Source of the DNA: Tachypleus tridentatus
Lineage: Eukaryota > Arthropoda > Merostomata > Xiphosura > Limulidae
Reading direction: 5' to 3'
Length of the DNA stretch: 64,000 nt
Assembly: GCF_004210375.1 (NCBI RefSeq)
Contig: NC_134837.1
Coordinates: 164,961,310-165,025,309, forward strand
A model generated the notes under the pieces. It was not told the DNA's origin, did no database searches, and worked only from the letters and a program-made list of their open reading frames with translations. Shown here in pieces: positions 24,220 to 37,149 of this stretch. The translations under genes and the position numbers were made by a program. Position 1 is the first letter of the stretch; the number at the start of each line of letters is the position of its first letter.

Positions 24220-25620
24220 TGCTGAATACTGAGTTTCTGTTGTACTAAATATGAGAATTAATAAAATTTTAATGTTTCATCTATATTTGATAAATCTCCC
24301 ACTGTTCTTTGAAAGTAGCCTGAAATCTATTTTTTACTTTGTCCTAACAATTTTACACGATATTGCACATGAAATAATAAAGCCCTTAACCAATGTACAG
24401 ATATATAATATTAGCAGATCTGAAAAACGTTACGTACAACTTTTGCAAATTATTCATCTCTGTAGTTCTTAGTATCATATCAATCAACTATCCTGTTGTG
24501 GTGACAGTGCAGCTATTGTAACTGGCTCTGAAAACTCCTGTTTATCCTTTGGAAAACATGCAGATGTACTGCAACATCTGGTTGTATCAGTTGAGTAAGT
24601 GTTGATCATGAGCTTTATGAGATGCTGGTACATTTGAAGCAAGTTTAGATGGATTAAGAACTATTAGAGATAAAGCTGTTTGGTTTCCCCTTTCAGTAAC
24701 TTTAGAAATGTCTTCCCTCAAAGACAAGGTTTTCTCTGATGCCAAAAAGGCTAATATGACAACATATCAATAAAAACAATAAACAAAAATGCCTTGTGTG
24801 TAATTTGTTACTAATATATGTTCTTAAATGGAAGCAGTACAGCTTATCTTTGCTTTCAGTCAGGATTTCTTGAGAAGTTCACTTTCAAGTTTTGAACTCA
24901 TCCTAATAGACTTCTTTATTTTCCATTAGGTCAAGTAAGTAATGTAACTTTCTAACTACTTTACCCTAGAAAAATAGTTGTTCTTGGTCCATGCATTAAC
25001 TTTTAGGAAATTCAAAAGCCCCATGAATTGTTTTAGATTCTCCAAAGCAGTTCCTTTAAAGGTCAGCATCACTTTCGGATTGGACTATGAACTTTACTTG
25101 GAAAAACTAGAAACTTACAAGTGTGCCATAAAAATAACAAAACTATGTACTTTTCCAAAAGGGTCCTCTTGGATATCTCCCCTAATCTTGTTTGACTTAT
25201 CCATGCCTGCTTTATTATCAACATAATGTGGTAATGAATGCAAAGACAGTTAGTCTTTGTTAAATGCGAGATTCAGAGACACATTTTCATCATCAGTAGA
25301 ATGTCATTTATCACCATAGTTATTTTATTGTGTTCTACCATTCCTTTTCGAGCCCCTTAACCACGTCTAACCTTTACTTTTTGAGAGAGTTCTTATGGAT
25401 TATTTCAGCAAATAAACAATAAATAAACAACCAAAGTAAAAACCACTTGTGTGAAGTTTTGATTTTAAACTCTTTCTTCTGTTCGACCTACTCTGTACCA
25501 AGAATCTTTGGATCAACGACATATTTTATGAAGGTCTAAAATCTAAATGGATTTAAACTTATAAAATTTGCCAACTTAATTTGAAACAGCATGCTTTTAT
25601 TACAGACAATGTTTAAAGAT
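24220..25620. other. Non-coding stretch, nothing recognised
   Basis: Only short chance open frames (for example 24,251-24,472 and 24,978-25,226), without similarity to a known family. Confidence 0.5.
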
Positions 25621-25625
25621 CGAAA

Positions 25626-25755
25626 TGTCCCCAGCTGGAATAGCAGTAAGTCTTTGGAATTACAACGCTAAAATCAAGAGTTTGAATCCCCTCGGTGGAC
25701 ACAGCCGATACAGCGTTGTGGCTTTGCTATAAGAAAAATACACAAGCGCACACAA
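25626..25755 (+). repeat. Short tRNA-derived SINE, family C
   Basis: Same layout as the copy at 3,064: A-box-like head, 'ttacaacgctaaaatcaag' block, B-box-like 'gtttgaatcccc', 'gtggctttgctataag' and a CA-rich tail. Confidence 0.75.
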
Positions 25756-25759
25756 ATAT

Positions 25760-28085
25760 AGATTGCAATTAGTTCGCTATTTTTACTTTGTAAAGGTTTT
25801 ATAAAACTGACAATAAAAATAAATAATTTTGTTGATTTATATTTGAGGTATTTCTTTCTTATTTAATAAGAAAAGATTCATTTCTGACAATATTTTGTTT
25901 ACTTCATTTTTCCAAGCGCTACCTGCTTTTATGAAACTATTAGGTATGTCAATGGAAGACATTAAAATAAGCCTGTGAAAGAGCAGCTTGAGAATTACGT
26001 AAACTTCAATTTTCATATACGTATTTTTAAATATTAATTGTTTTCTTCTTGTTGGTAATCAAGAAACTATGGCTGTGCATTTATCTGCAGGATCCGTACA
26101 TGTGAGACAGTTATTGACTAATAGTTCTGTGGTTATAAATTAATGTAAAATTTTCTGTTGTTTATATTTAATAAAGCCGAGAGTGCTAAGAGTTAAGTCT
26201 TCTGGTTTTGTTTTTATAACGTTATGCATTGGTACTTGCTTGTCCAACAAACATATATTGTGTTTTATGATATATTTTAAAAGTAGTAACACTGTTTAAT
26301 GAAGTATTCCGCCAAAATTATGTTAAAAAGTTTTGTTAAACGTATATTAAGAAGAAAGAGAAATAATGGACTTTCTTTCTTCATGAATATTGATATTGAA
26401 TGGTTGTTTAAGATCAATCAAGTAATTCTGAAGTGTGAAATCTTATTAGTCTGATAAGAAATGTAGAGGGCTATCAGTTACAAACTCTCAAGTGAAACTG
26501 CATCCCTGCTCTTTATTATACGTGTATAAAATGGGTTGTAAATCATTTAGCATTAGAACTTAATGAAATTAGAAATAAATGCAGAACGTTTAGGAATCTC
26601 TGAACCATTTAACCACAATATGCCAAAATAATTGTGTAGAGACAACTGAAATAACATTATGCAAAAATAAACTGAAATACATGAAAAATGAAACTAAAAC
26701 AAAAAAGTCTTGAAACATATGTCAAGAACAACTATTTTCACATTGTTTCCTATTGGGTAATTGTTGTTGTGAAACAAGTGCCATATTTTTGGTTTATGAC
26801 AAGTCACACCTGTTACTAACATACAGGTAATGCTGCAGAATAGAGCAGTTTTGATAAAAGGATTTTTTATATATGTAGAATTATCAAATAAATATAAAAC
26901 ATATATATATTGTGTTATTATTTAATTGAATTTCCATGGGTAGTTAAATACTATTTTTTTTAAAGAAAGTTTGTTGACTTTTATGATAAGTTATGACTAA
27001 AAGTTGTAATAGTTGATGCATGTTAAGACAGTGTGTTGCATAATTAAAATATTATCATACTAGACTCTCACACTAAATTAAATGTATCTTGAATAGCCAA
27101 TTAAGTAAATTATAATAACGAAGTTGAAAAGTTACTTTAATACCTAAAACATTACTTAATTGTTCATATATGATACATGTACACAGTGTTTTCCTGTGGT
27201 AGGGAAAGAACATGCCAGATGCTTGCTTGATTAATTACTGATTAGTATCTGTGAATTAAACAGGTGAGGTCTCATTGAAGAAACATGAAAATAAACTTTT
27301 CTTTCATCTGCTTTACAGTAAGCAGGTTAGTAATACTAATCAGAATTATTAAACCAACATAATAAGTAATGTTATAATTTTTATAACATTTTCCATTGAA
27401 CAATGAAGGAATAATTTAAATCTATCCATACTTTATATTTTTTATTCATTTCAGGGTTAACTATATTTCATTTGACCATCAGAAAACATGCACAGAAAAG
27501 ACAAATAAAAACAACAAAAAACAAACAGCAGAAGATTTAAAGTCTAAGTGTGCCAGAACAATGTTTCAAGTAGGCATGAAGAAGGTCACAGAAAATGTCA
27601 GAATCTATATATAAAAATCTATAATCACTTTTTAGTGCTTTGGATATTAAAGATGAAACAAAATTGGAAGAATTGATATTAGTTCAGAACTCTTAGAACT
27701 TCATGATGTTCATATGCTTCCTGTCAACAGACCAAAGATTATATTAGAATTGGCTCTCAGTCACCTCTTAATCAAATTTATCCAGATTGTAGATACCAGT
27801 TTTAGTTTTCCAAGTTAAAAGACCAAATGGTGATGTTCAGAAATGCAAGTGATCAGTTTGTAGATTTCATAAATGTGCATTGTTTTGCTTCCCTTGCTGG
27901 CTATTTGCTGCACAAGCTAGTCAGATACTCAAAATCTCTTTCTTAACAACTTGTGGGTTTGGCAAAAAGTTTGTAGTAAAAAACCTTTTAATTGCTTTCC
28001 AGTCCATTAAAACAGAAGCTGTGACAACATGATGTTTAGGAACAACAAGGAACATGTTGGTACATCTAGGTGGGTTCCATCCTCT
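25760..28085. other. Non-coding stretch, nothing recognised
   Basis: AT-rich DNA. The last few hundred bases may be the 3' end of the CR1-like LINE that starts further right on the minus strand. No further assignment. Confidence 0.45.
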
Positions 28086-28089
28086 ATAC

Positions 28090-28768
28090 TTAACTACAAC
28101 TATTAAATAAAAGAACACCTCAAAGCTCTTATCATTCATGTAGTTATTAAACATTCATTTTAACTCACTTAAATTATTTGCCTCAACAACAATAAAAGAC
28201 AACTCATTCCAAGGCCCAACTGCCTTGTTAGAAAAATAAAACTGTTTTAGTGGAAGATGACTTCTATGCTACCAACATTTCTGTTCATGTCCTGTAGTAC
28301 TACCATTCTAAATATTAAGTGTGAAAGAAAAGATGATGCATTAACACTATCAGTTCTCTTAACAATCTTAAACACCTCAATTAGAACTCTCTCTCATTCT
28401 TTAAAAAAAATTTCAGTGGTCTTAACCTCTTATCAAATAACAGTCCTTCCATTTTAGGCACCATTTCTACTATTTCTGACAATTAAATGACTTCCGAGGG
28501 TAAGAAACCCAAGACTGAACACAATACTCCAAACGTGAACTAACCAGTAACCTGTACAATTATACCCTCATTAGACTTACATTCAGTATTTCTGTAGATA
28601 CCATCTAAAATCTTATTTGCCCTACCACTAGCAACAGCACATTGTTTAGATAGATGACTTAAGAAACTAGTCAGTCATTACATCAAGATCCCTTTATTTC
28701 ATAACACTGTTAAGATTGTGGTTATTTTAATTATGATAACCCACATACATTATCTTGTATTTATGATA
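28090..28768 (-). pseudogene. CR1-like LINE, 3' part after the insertion
   Basis: On the minus strand the frame continues from the right-hand piece with KYKIMYVGYHN, DLDVMTD, CTGYWLVHVWSIV (usual 'LVRPHLEYCVQ'), then KMEGLLFDKRLRPL. The signature of this LINE group follows, GVFKIVKRTDSVNA preceded by a decayed 'RLRGDLIE'. It ends with the C-terminal 'NKAVGPWNELSFIVVEANN'-like block and a 3' tail. It encodes the thumb and C terminus of a non-LTR reverse transcriptase. Frames are broken throughout. Confidence 0.7.
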
Positions 28769-31091
28769 ACACTGCACAACAAAGTTTTTGCTTCTTGAAC
28801 ACTGTTGGGTGTTCCTTATAGATTTTTGGCTGCTGATCATGAAATTCACATCTAAATTTGCCCATCATATACCACTTCATTGAAATCTTCAATTTTGTAA
28901 TGTTTTTCTTATATTTGTGTCCAAAAATTTTTGTTTGTGTAAGAGACCAATGAACAATGTTTTGTGCATTTTGGGCATGTCCAGGCATGAAATCAGGCCA
29001 GGTTAGAAGCTGTTCTGTGGAAGTATGCAGCCCGGGCATGCCTGGGCAGGCCAGAACCAGCTTGACACTGTCTCAGTAGGCTATAAAAGTGGCTTGCATA
29101 CACAGATGCTGCTCATTGGATTAATATAGACCTTATAGTGTGTATGTATTGTTTTAGAATATAGTATTGCCTCAGTAGCACTGTAACAAGTAAGTTAGAT
29201 GTTAAAGACATTTTACAGGATGATTGGTGTTGGTCAGTATGTCTCGTGAATGTCGTAACAGTTGCGATACATTCTGTTATATTTGTGGTGAATATTTGCT
29301 TTTTCATCAGAGACACTCAATGATTGCTCTTGTGAAGAAAGCATATCATCTGTACTTTGGCTGTAAAATTGGTGATCAAGACCAGAAATGGGCACCTCAC
29401 ATTTGTTGTGGGACATGTGCTGTCTGTCTGAGAGCTTGGCTTAGAGGCACTCAAAAGACAATGCCGTTTGCTGTCCCAATGATATGGCGAGAACAGAAAG
29501 ACCATGTTATGGACTGTTACTTCTGTTTGACTAATGTGTTTGGTTTCTCTGCCAAAAACAAGAAGTCAATTGAATACCCTAATTTGCCTTCAGCAATGAG
29601 ACCTGTGCCACATGATGACAGTCTTCCAATTCAGAAACCACCAAAGGAATGGACCTTAAATGAACCAGATGAAGAAACTGCAATGCAGGGAACTGGCAGT
29701 GACATTGATTTGGATTTTGAACCATGCGTCTCAGGCGATTCACATCTCAACACAGTCAGAATTAAATGATCTGGTCAGAGATTTGGCTCTGTCAATAGCA
29801 AAAGCCAAATTGCTGGGTTCCAAACTGCAGGAATGGTGTTTGCTGTCACCAGGTATGAAAATTTCTGTTTTTGAAACTGCCAAGGTGGTATAACCAAATT
29901 CTTTGCACAAGTTGACAGTCTCTGTTTCTGTGTTGACATTGAAGGATTGTTCTTTGCTTTGGGTTGTGACCATGACTTTCAAGAGTAGTGTCTCTTTATT
30001 GATTCATCAGTGTTAAGCCTCAAAGCCGTTCTGTTACACAATGACAACGTTCACCCTTCAATACCTGTTGACTATGCAGCACACATGAAAGAAACTTATG
30101 AGAACATGGAAATGTTGCTGAAGCACATCCAGTACAGCAAGTGCAACTGGAATATCTGTGGAGATCTGAAAGTTGTTGCTCTGTTACTGGGACTGCAGCT
30201 TGGCTATACAAAGTACTGTTGTTTCATCTGTGAATGGGACAGTCGTGCCAAAGAGTCACATTATTCTAGACAGAGCTGGCCACTCCATAAAAAATTAGTT
30301 TCAGGACAGAAAAATGTGGTACACGAACCGCTTGTTGACCTGGCAAAGATTTTTATGCCTCCTCTTCACGTAAAATTGGGACTTATGAAGAATTTCGTGA
30401 AGGCAATGAACAAAGAAAGCGAAGATTTTCATTATTTAAAACAGATGTTCCCAAGATCAAAGTGGGCATTTTTGTTGGCCTTCAGATCAGACATGTTATG
30501 AGTGACAAGGGGTTCGAAGATCTGTTAGTTGGGCCAGAAAAGATTGCTTGGAAAGCTTTCAGAGATGTTGTTGACAATTTTCTTGGTAGCTACAGAGCCC
30601 CACATTACATTCAGCTGGTAGACAAACTTCTCAAAGCATATAAAACAATGAAGTGCAACATGTCACTCAAGATTTATTTCCTCTACTTACACTTGGATTT
30701 CTTCCCCGCAAATCTCAGTGCTGTCAGTGATGAACACGGTGAAAGGTTTCACCAGAACATTGTTATAATGGAACAACGATATCAGGGCAACTGGAATCTG
30801 TCAATGCTTGCTGACTACTGTTGGACACTGATACATGATGCACTGGACATTGAATACAAATGAAAATTAGGAGCAAAACACTTTTAATTATGTTGAACTT
30901 AATAGTGTATTAGAAACATAAATGCAATTAAATATGTTATTGCCGGTAAACAGTTAACTGTCTATTTCCCAGAGTTCCTACATGATGAAGCAAAACCAAA
31001 ACTATATTTGTGCATATCCACCAGATACCTGTCACAAACAGCAAAAACTTTTCAGGAACCAAATTTTTTCAAAAAAATTGTTATATAGTGT
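28769..31091 (+). mobile_element. 2.3-kb unclassified element inserted in the CR1-like LINE
   Basis: The left end ACACTGCACAACAAAGTTTTT and the reverse complement of the right end, ACACTATATAACAATTTTTTT, are alike over about 20 bases. Removing the segment joins LINE codons ...MGFNY and KYKIMYVG... in the order of intact relatives, which supports these limits. The plus strand carries a frameshifted Cys-rich protein gene. I cannot place the element in a named DNA transposon superfamily. Confidence 0.7.
29239..30863 (+). pseudogene. Cys-rich transposon-type protein, three frameshifts
   Basis: The protein starts at MSRECRNSCDTFCYICG (29,239), chosen because family members I recall begin so. Cys pairs CYICG, HICCGTCAVC and CYFC suggest a zinc-binding N-terminal region. 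The frame then shifts near 29,735 (SQSELNDLVRDLALS), near 29,930 (DIEGLFFALGCDHD), again before 30,010, and near 30,450. The central block YCCFICEWDSRAKESHY, the EPLVDLAKIFMPPLHVKLGLMK block and the terminal VSDEHGERFHQNIVIMEQRYQ block are strongly patterned. I recall this family as multi-copy in arthropod and cnidarian genomes, with no defined function. It lies whole inside a mobile element within a LINE, so it is not a host gene. Confidence 0.7.
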
Positions 31092-32960
31092 AATTAAACC
31101 CATCTGCTATTTATTTGTCCAATGGACAAAATGATCTAAATCCTTTTGTAAAACAGCAGCATTTCCTCACAGCTAGCAACAATCAAGAACTTAATGTCAT
31201 CACCTAATTTAAGTAATTTATTGACCATTCCTTCATATATGTCATTGATATAAATAAAAAAGAGCAAAAGTTCCAAGACTGAGTTTTGAGGTATCACACT
31301 TGAGACATTAATCCAGTTTGACTGAACTCCATTTATAACAACCTTCTCTCTCCTTCCATCCATCATCTCTTCCATTCAGGTTAGTTACTTACCCCTCACT
31401 GCTTTCTGAAAATCACAGTCACCAAATCTACATACTTACTCTCATCTACATCAGAAGTCTACTTTTTCAAAGAATGTCAAAATATTTGTAAAGTAAGGTG
31501 AAACATTTTAGTGAAACCTTTACTTGTTCAATAAAATTCTAAACTTTGTTAATGATTTTGCAAAGCTTCTTTTATTAACTTTCAAAAAGTTTTCCCACAA
31601 CTAATGTAAGACTAAGAGGCCTATAATTACTGGGACAGTTTTTAACACCTGCTTGTAAATAGTAACATTAGTCAATTTCCAATCCTTTGGCATCTGCTCA
31701 ATATGCAATGGTTTGCAAAAAATAGTAGGAAGTGGCTTATGTATTCAGTCATTAACCTCCTTTGTAAACTCTTGGGAAAATATTATCTGGTCCATGGAGC
31801 TTTATTGTTCTTCAAACTTCCCAGTTTTTTCTTAACAAACTCAGAAATAATGCAATCAACTTGTTTCTAGCTACCAACTATTTAAGAGGAGGAATACTGT
31901 TTAAATACTTATTAGTAAAAAGTAAAGGAAAAAACATAATTTAATAATTTAGCCATCTTATAATCATCAGATATAAGCCTTCCTTATTTATCTTTCAAAC
32001 ATCCTAACATTTTGTTTACCCTTAATGTATTTGAAGAACTTCTTACTATTAATTTTAACATTTTCAGCTAACCATCTTTCATATACATTGTTTGATGTTC
32101 TAATTTTATGAAAATCAACTTTCTTGATCCTTTAAATCTGTTATCTTAGCAGGAAATGTAAATTTCTTACATTTGTTATGCTTTTCTTCACTTTTGTCTC
32201 CTACACCCTTTAGGAGTCAACTTTATTTCACTTGAAGCCACCCTTTTCTTTCTGTAAAGAATATCTAAATATTTATCCTCAAGTATTTTTCACATTTTAT
32301 CAGTGTCTCCCGATTACTCTGCTACCCAATTCACAACAAACACATTTTTGTGACACCCCTTGAACATTTAAATTCTGGAAAGTTGTAACTGAAATATCAT
32401 TATCCATGAACTTTATTTGCAGAAAGACATCAAACTTAATAGAAAAAATTATCACTTTCACTCAGATGTTACTTAGTTTCTGCTCTCTCAACCCTTTATA
32501 TATTAGAAGTTAACAACAGATCTAAATTATAACTATTTCTTGTTGGATTGGTGAAGAAAACCATCTTGAACAGTTTTCAAAAATGTTTTTTCCTCATGGT
32601 TTGATTCTCACATTTCCCAATCTACATGCTTGTAATTAAAATTATCAGTAATTATGACTACATTAACAGGTGGAATAATGTAAAACTTAACTTCCTCTTG
32701 GAATCCTGCTAACATCTTTCACAGTCTACACATCTCTCTATCTGTTGCCTCTACTTGAAACAGGATAGTCTCCAACTTCTCCTCCAACATTTAAACACTA
32801 CAAACAAATTGCACATCATATCTTTATTGCTAGTTTTATTAGAAGTACACTCCAGCCTTGAGTTCCCACATAAAACTCCCTTATTGTCCCCATCACACCT
32901 AATAAATTGTAAATGCTTGACTTCTTCACTATCTTAACTCCATTCTATTTGTAATGTGGG
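31092..32960 (-). pseudogene. CR1-like LINE, endonuclease and reverse transcriptase part
   Basis: On the minus strand it begins inside the endonuclease domain (near 32,960, so 5' truncated): TDNFNYKHVDWE, then LQDGFLHQ-like and the linker. The reverse transcriptase follows with NNKAPWTR-like (usual 'GKAPGPD'), NCPSNYRPLSLTLVVGKLFES and WINVSSVIPQNSVLELLLFFIYINDIY (usual '[21 protein letters not shown]'). The catalytic block reads KLGDDIKFL (usual 'FADDTKL', so the second-position Ala is Gly and both Asp are kept). Many frames are broken. The element ends at 31,091 where the foreign 2.3-kb element sits. Confidence 0.75.
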
Positions 32961-33109
32961 AATAAATAATACTAAATACCAGTAATCTGTTTACAAATTA
33001 TTAAGCATAATTGTTTAAGAATCAAATGTTTTAAAGTATTTTATAACAACTTTATTTTCAGACTAAAGTAGTTAATTTTGTCTTTAATTGTAATGTTATA
33101 TTTAATGGC

Positions 33110-33985
33110 ATTAGTTGGAAGGATGTTTGGCAAACAACTCTGATGTTGATGGTCAGTTAATGCAAAACAGTCAGTCAGAAATGGAGAATTTTCATCCAGA
33201 AGGTCTTTGGTGTCATTATATATATAAAATCATGGAAGAAAGAGTACTCCTCTTTTGATGATGAGTGAAACAGAACAGGTGATGTTGATAATTTTGATGG
33301 GTTAATTGAACATTTGCCTCATCATGACCTACTTCTTCATGAACATGTAACTATGGTGAGAACATCAGGGAAAGTATCTGTAGGTTTACTGTCTGTCATA
33401 TTTTTCAAAAAATGAATTTCAAGATGCAATGGGAAAAAATAAGCTCAACAAGAAATTATTCTGAAAGGTTACTGATAATGAATGTGAAGGTATAAATCAG
33501 GAGTATTAGGCAACATTTCAGATTTATAAAATAGTGAATTTCTTTGGTCTTATTTGATAAAACTAATAAGGTCATTAGTAATGATTGCATGACATATGTA
33601 GCAGAACACCAAGGTGACCAAGAAGAGGTACCAGATAAAGTTTTGTTTGTAAAGACAATCGAAACACCAAATCTGAATGAAGTGTCACTGTCTTCTTAAC
33701 AAAATCACATTTCTGAGTATGGAGGATTCATTTCCTAACATATGCAATGCTTTGCATGTAGTTTTGATAGAACATTGCCATTGACTGTTGCTTCAGCTCA
33801 GAAATCCTTCAGTAAAATGAAACTGGTCAAGAATAACCTGAGAAGCACAATGAGACAGAATATATTAGCTATGTAACAGTTTTAAGTATTGAAAGTGAGT
33901 TAGCAAGTTAATTTTGGTGATGCTATTGATACTTTTGTTGACAAAATAAAAAGACCTAGAAAAGGTTTTTTTATATAAATTGGGC
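33110..33985 (+). pseudogene. hAT-family transposase remnant
   Basis: The best part is the C-terminal dimerisation region: FPNICNALHVVL, then LPLTVASAQKSFSKMKLVKN and NLRSTMRQNILAM, then VLSIESELAS-like and DTFVDKIKRP. This is the hAT C-terminal order (A-E-R-x-F-S-x-L-K-x-I-K). Upstream pieces such as DNFDGLIEHL and DYVAEHQGDQEEVPDKVLFV are weaker. Several frameshifts and stops. Terminal inverted repeats were not found. Confidence 0.65.
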
Positions 33986-33989
33986 TCAT

Positions 33990-35860
33990 TTTAATTTCAG
34001 TGCTTAATTCTTAGGGTCCTATCACCTACTTACTCTCAGATCATGAAAGTTAAGTATTGTGATTTAAATGAAATACATTTCCAATTTACATGTGTCTGTG
34101 TATTGTTATTATTCCTATTAGTTTCCTAGATATGTTTTCTAAGAAATTAACTCATATAAAGCATTCACTTGATGAATCAGAGTCTCAGCCTCACTGATGT
34201 AACAATTACAGTAAGCAGTGGATAAATTAAAAGTGCAACTATTTTGAAATGCTTGGAAGTTACCATAAAATATAAATTAATTAATTCATTTATTTTTCTC
34301 AACCTTAAAGTGCTAATCAAATAAAGTCATGCAGTCCACTGAATGATCAGATGTCAGGATACTTTATAAACCAACTTTATTAATGATTCTTTAATTTGAT
34401 TCCTGGTGGTAAATTCCATAGAAAATGATGCAAATAATACTAAAAAATTACTGAAACTTTCTACAGTTTAACATGTTTCATTAGCTTGAATTACTCTGAT
34501 ATTTTTTATAACTTCCTTGAATACAACTTTGCCATGTTAACTATTTCTTCACTCACAACCATGTAGATTGAAGGAAAAGACTTCTTGAGTTTGAGTGTGT
34601 TGACTGTTGTTATAGTAAGGGGGGGGGTAAAGATGGAATGAATAAGCAATCTAGAATCAGAAGTAGCTCAGAGGTCTGAAATGTTTCTCTCAACTCTGGC
34701 TGTCACTCTAGATGTGCAATGAAACAAGAACTGAGAAAGCCAACATAACACTTTTTATATACCATAATTCTGAGGTGTTGTTGAGGATTGGCTTAAGACT
34801 CAGTGATAGTGAAAACATTATGAGGATGGTCATTTAAATGCTGTATTAATTCAAACTTGTACAGCTACGCCAGAAATATATATCACATAGAAAGTGTTAA
34901 GCATAATAGTATACTATATAGGAGTTTTAGAATAAGAGATATATTTTGCTACATCAATTTTAAGTATATAACTGAGATGATACCAAAATATTTTTATAAA
35001 ATGTTTCTTGGAGATCCTTTGTATTGTTGACAAGAAAATGGAAGGATAATTTTATAAATAATATTTGAATATTGTTGCAAAAAATATTACTTTACTGAGA
35101 ATAAATCTAAATTAAAATCTGTAGTTGCAATGTGCAAAAAAACCAAAAAAACACAAGAAGTGATTACTTGCATCATAATCGTTGTGTATGTATAGTGTGG
35201 AATTGTGTGCCAAACAAAGAGAACTTAGATTGAGAGAAAGAAACAATGATATAAATATTTTCCATTTACATTATAATGGTTATTTAATGAATAACAAAAA
35301 GAGGTGAGAAAAGAAAATGTATTTCTCGTTGTTTTTCATATCAGATATAAACATTCAGCTATCTAAATATTATTTGTACTTTGAGGGAGAGATGGAATCC
35401 TTCCTTCATTGCTACTTGCATGCCCTAATTAATGTAATACTGCTTATATAATTAGCAGGTAATACATAAATAAAATAGTACTTTAATACCACATTGTTGT
35501 TTATTTTAAGCAAAATAAATACAACTATAGTTGAGTAATTAAGTTAATGTAGGTGATAAACTATGAGTAACAATTACGTCAATCATTGTTCTGTAGAATA
35601 TTCAATTAAAATTATGCTTAAAGTGATTAATGCCATGAAAATAATCAGTAAATTGGAATAAGAGATTTTGACTGTTTTGATGCACATTCTCAAATCTGTA
35701 TGTATGGGGACTGTATGTTCTGGCTTACTTTATAAATTTATAGTTTGATTACTCTTTATGTCAATGTGTGTCAAAAAATTATTTTCAATAAGTATGTTGC
35801 AACACTTGTAAACAATCAAACCATCCAGAAGACAGTATTCTAACTGATCTTTTAAATTTT
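33990..35860. other. Stretch upstream of first readable RPA1 exon
   Basis: AT-rich. I looked for the short first coding exon of RPA1 (start codon plus about ten residues like M..LS.GAI) and for a promoter or CpG-rich block, and found neither. The first exon is therefore either too diverged to see or further left. Confidence 0.5.
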
Positions 35861-35867
35861 TTAACAG

Positions 35868-35918
35868 AGGATATTGAATAATCGAGAAAGTGTGGATAAA
35901 CCTGTTCTACAAATTCTG
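35868..35918 (+). CDS. RPA1: RPA1, first readable exon (DBD-F, N-terminal OB fold)
   Basis: Seventeen codons, RILNNRESVDKPVLQIL, in frame 0 between a 'ttttttaacag' acceptor and a GTAAGG donor. They match the second beta region of the RPA70 N domain (vertebrate pattern 'AIMQKGD.NIKPILQVI'). RPA1 is the large subunit of the heterotrimeric single-stranded DNA-binding protein RPA. It acts in nuclear DNA replication, repair and checkpoint signalling. This N domain binds partner proteins rather than DNA. An acceptor two bases later (35,870) is possible. The initiating exon is missing from my reading. Confidence 0.8.
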
Positions 35919-36095
35919 GTAAGGGTGTATTTTGAAAATTGCCAAAGGTTTATTTTTCAGAAAGTAAAAGTACATAGAGGAAGATATGGCTAAGCCAGTT
36001 ATTTTAATTGGTACATCATGTTTCTACTCTTAGTTATTCTTCAGCAAACACTTCAGCCAATATTGTAAAAAATGTGCATTTAAGTAATAAGAATT

Positions 36096-36370
36096 GGCCT
36101 GGCATGGCCAGGTGGTTAAGGCACTTGACTCGTAATCCAAGGGTCGCAGGTTCAAATTCTCGTCACACCAAACATGCTCCCCCTTTCAGCTGTGGGGGTG
36201 TTATAATGTTACAGTCAATTTCATTATTCATTGGTAAAAGAGTAGCCCACAAGTTGGCAGTGGGTAGTGATGACTAGCTGCCTTCTCTCTAGACTTACAC
36301 TGCTAAATTAGGGATGGCTAGTGCAGATAGCCATCGTGTAGCTTTGCGTGAATTCAAAAACAAACAAACA
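36096..36370 (+). repeat. tRNA-derived SINE, family A, in RPA1 intron
   Basis: Full-length copy with the head 'ggcatggccaggtggttaag', anticodon position CGT, complete body and CAAA tail. It lies in the sense direction, between the first two readable exons. Confidence 0.9.
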
Positions 36371-36672
36371 AAGAAATATAATGTATTTTCATTGCCCTTA
36401 AACTTCAATACATGTTTTTTGGAAGAGAATTCATTTATTTAATCTTATTTTTGTTTTATACATGTTACACATAACTGTCAAAAGTATCAGAATTGTATAA
36501 ATTATCATATATTTGTTTTTACTGCTATTTGTAATGAAATATGTTAATTAAAGTGAAAATTCTGTAGTGTACAGGTATGGCCTAATTATGTGTAGAACTT
36601 AAAATGTATGTATTGTCAGTGATTAAGAGTGAAAAAAATATTTAAGTAAATATAACTTTTTTTTTATTTTAG

Positions 36673-36748
36673 GGCTACAAATTAATTTCAGGAAGTGTGA
36701 ATAAAAGATACAGACTTTTACTGTCAGATGGTTTATCTTGTATTCAGT
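36673..36748 (+). CDS. RPA1: RPA1 exon 2 of those readable (DBD-F)
   Basis: The translation GYKLISGSVNKRYRLLLSDGLSCIQ runs from a 'ttttattttag' acceptor to a GTAAGT donor and ends in phase 1. The RYRLLLSDG block is the hallmark of the RPA70 N domain. Its two Arg correspond to the basic-cleft residues (human R41 and R43) that hold acidic peptides of p53, ATRIP and similar partners. Their retention suggests that protein binding is kept. Confidence 0.9.
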
Positions 36749-37149
36749 GTAAGTAATTTTTTGAGGATTTAATATGTTTGTCCTACAGTATGAAACAAAT
36801 ACAAAATACTTCACTAAATTTGTTTTATTGTTTGAAAGGAATATGTAAATCCTAGGTTTAACCATGGTTTGACAAGATGTGTTGAGAAACGAGGTAGAAA
36901 TGAAAGATTAATAAGAAAAAATTAGACTATTCATGAAAAGAATTAGTACAAATATATGTTTTACATTTATCTTATTTTTTTGTTTGATGTTATGGCTAAG
37001 AATGTTGGCCACTTCATTACAGAATTTGGTCAAAGCAGCTGAAGATGTGGGGTCTTGTGAATTGTCTATTAAATATAATACAACACTGGACTTTAATATG
37101 TTAGTCTAAGAATTGTTATCGCTATAACTTTTGTTTCCATTTAAAATTA

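Noticed and set aside
29239..29769. A host zinc-finger gene
   Set aside because: The frame is one part of a frameshifted protein that sits inside a 2.3-kb element which interrupts a LINE.
34619..34628. Run of G as a possible G-quadruplex
   Set aside because: A single short G run without further runs nearby.
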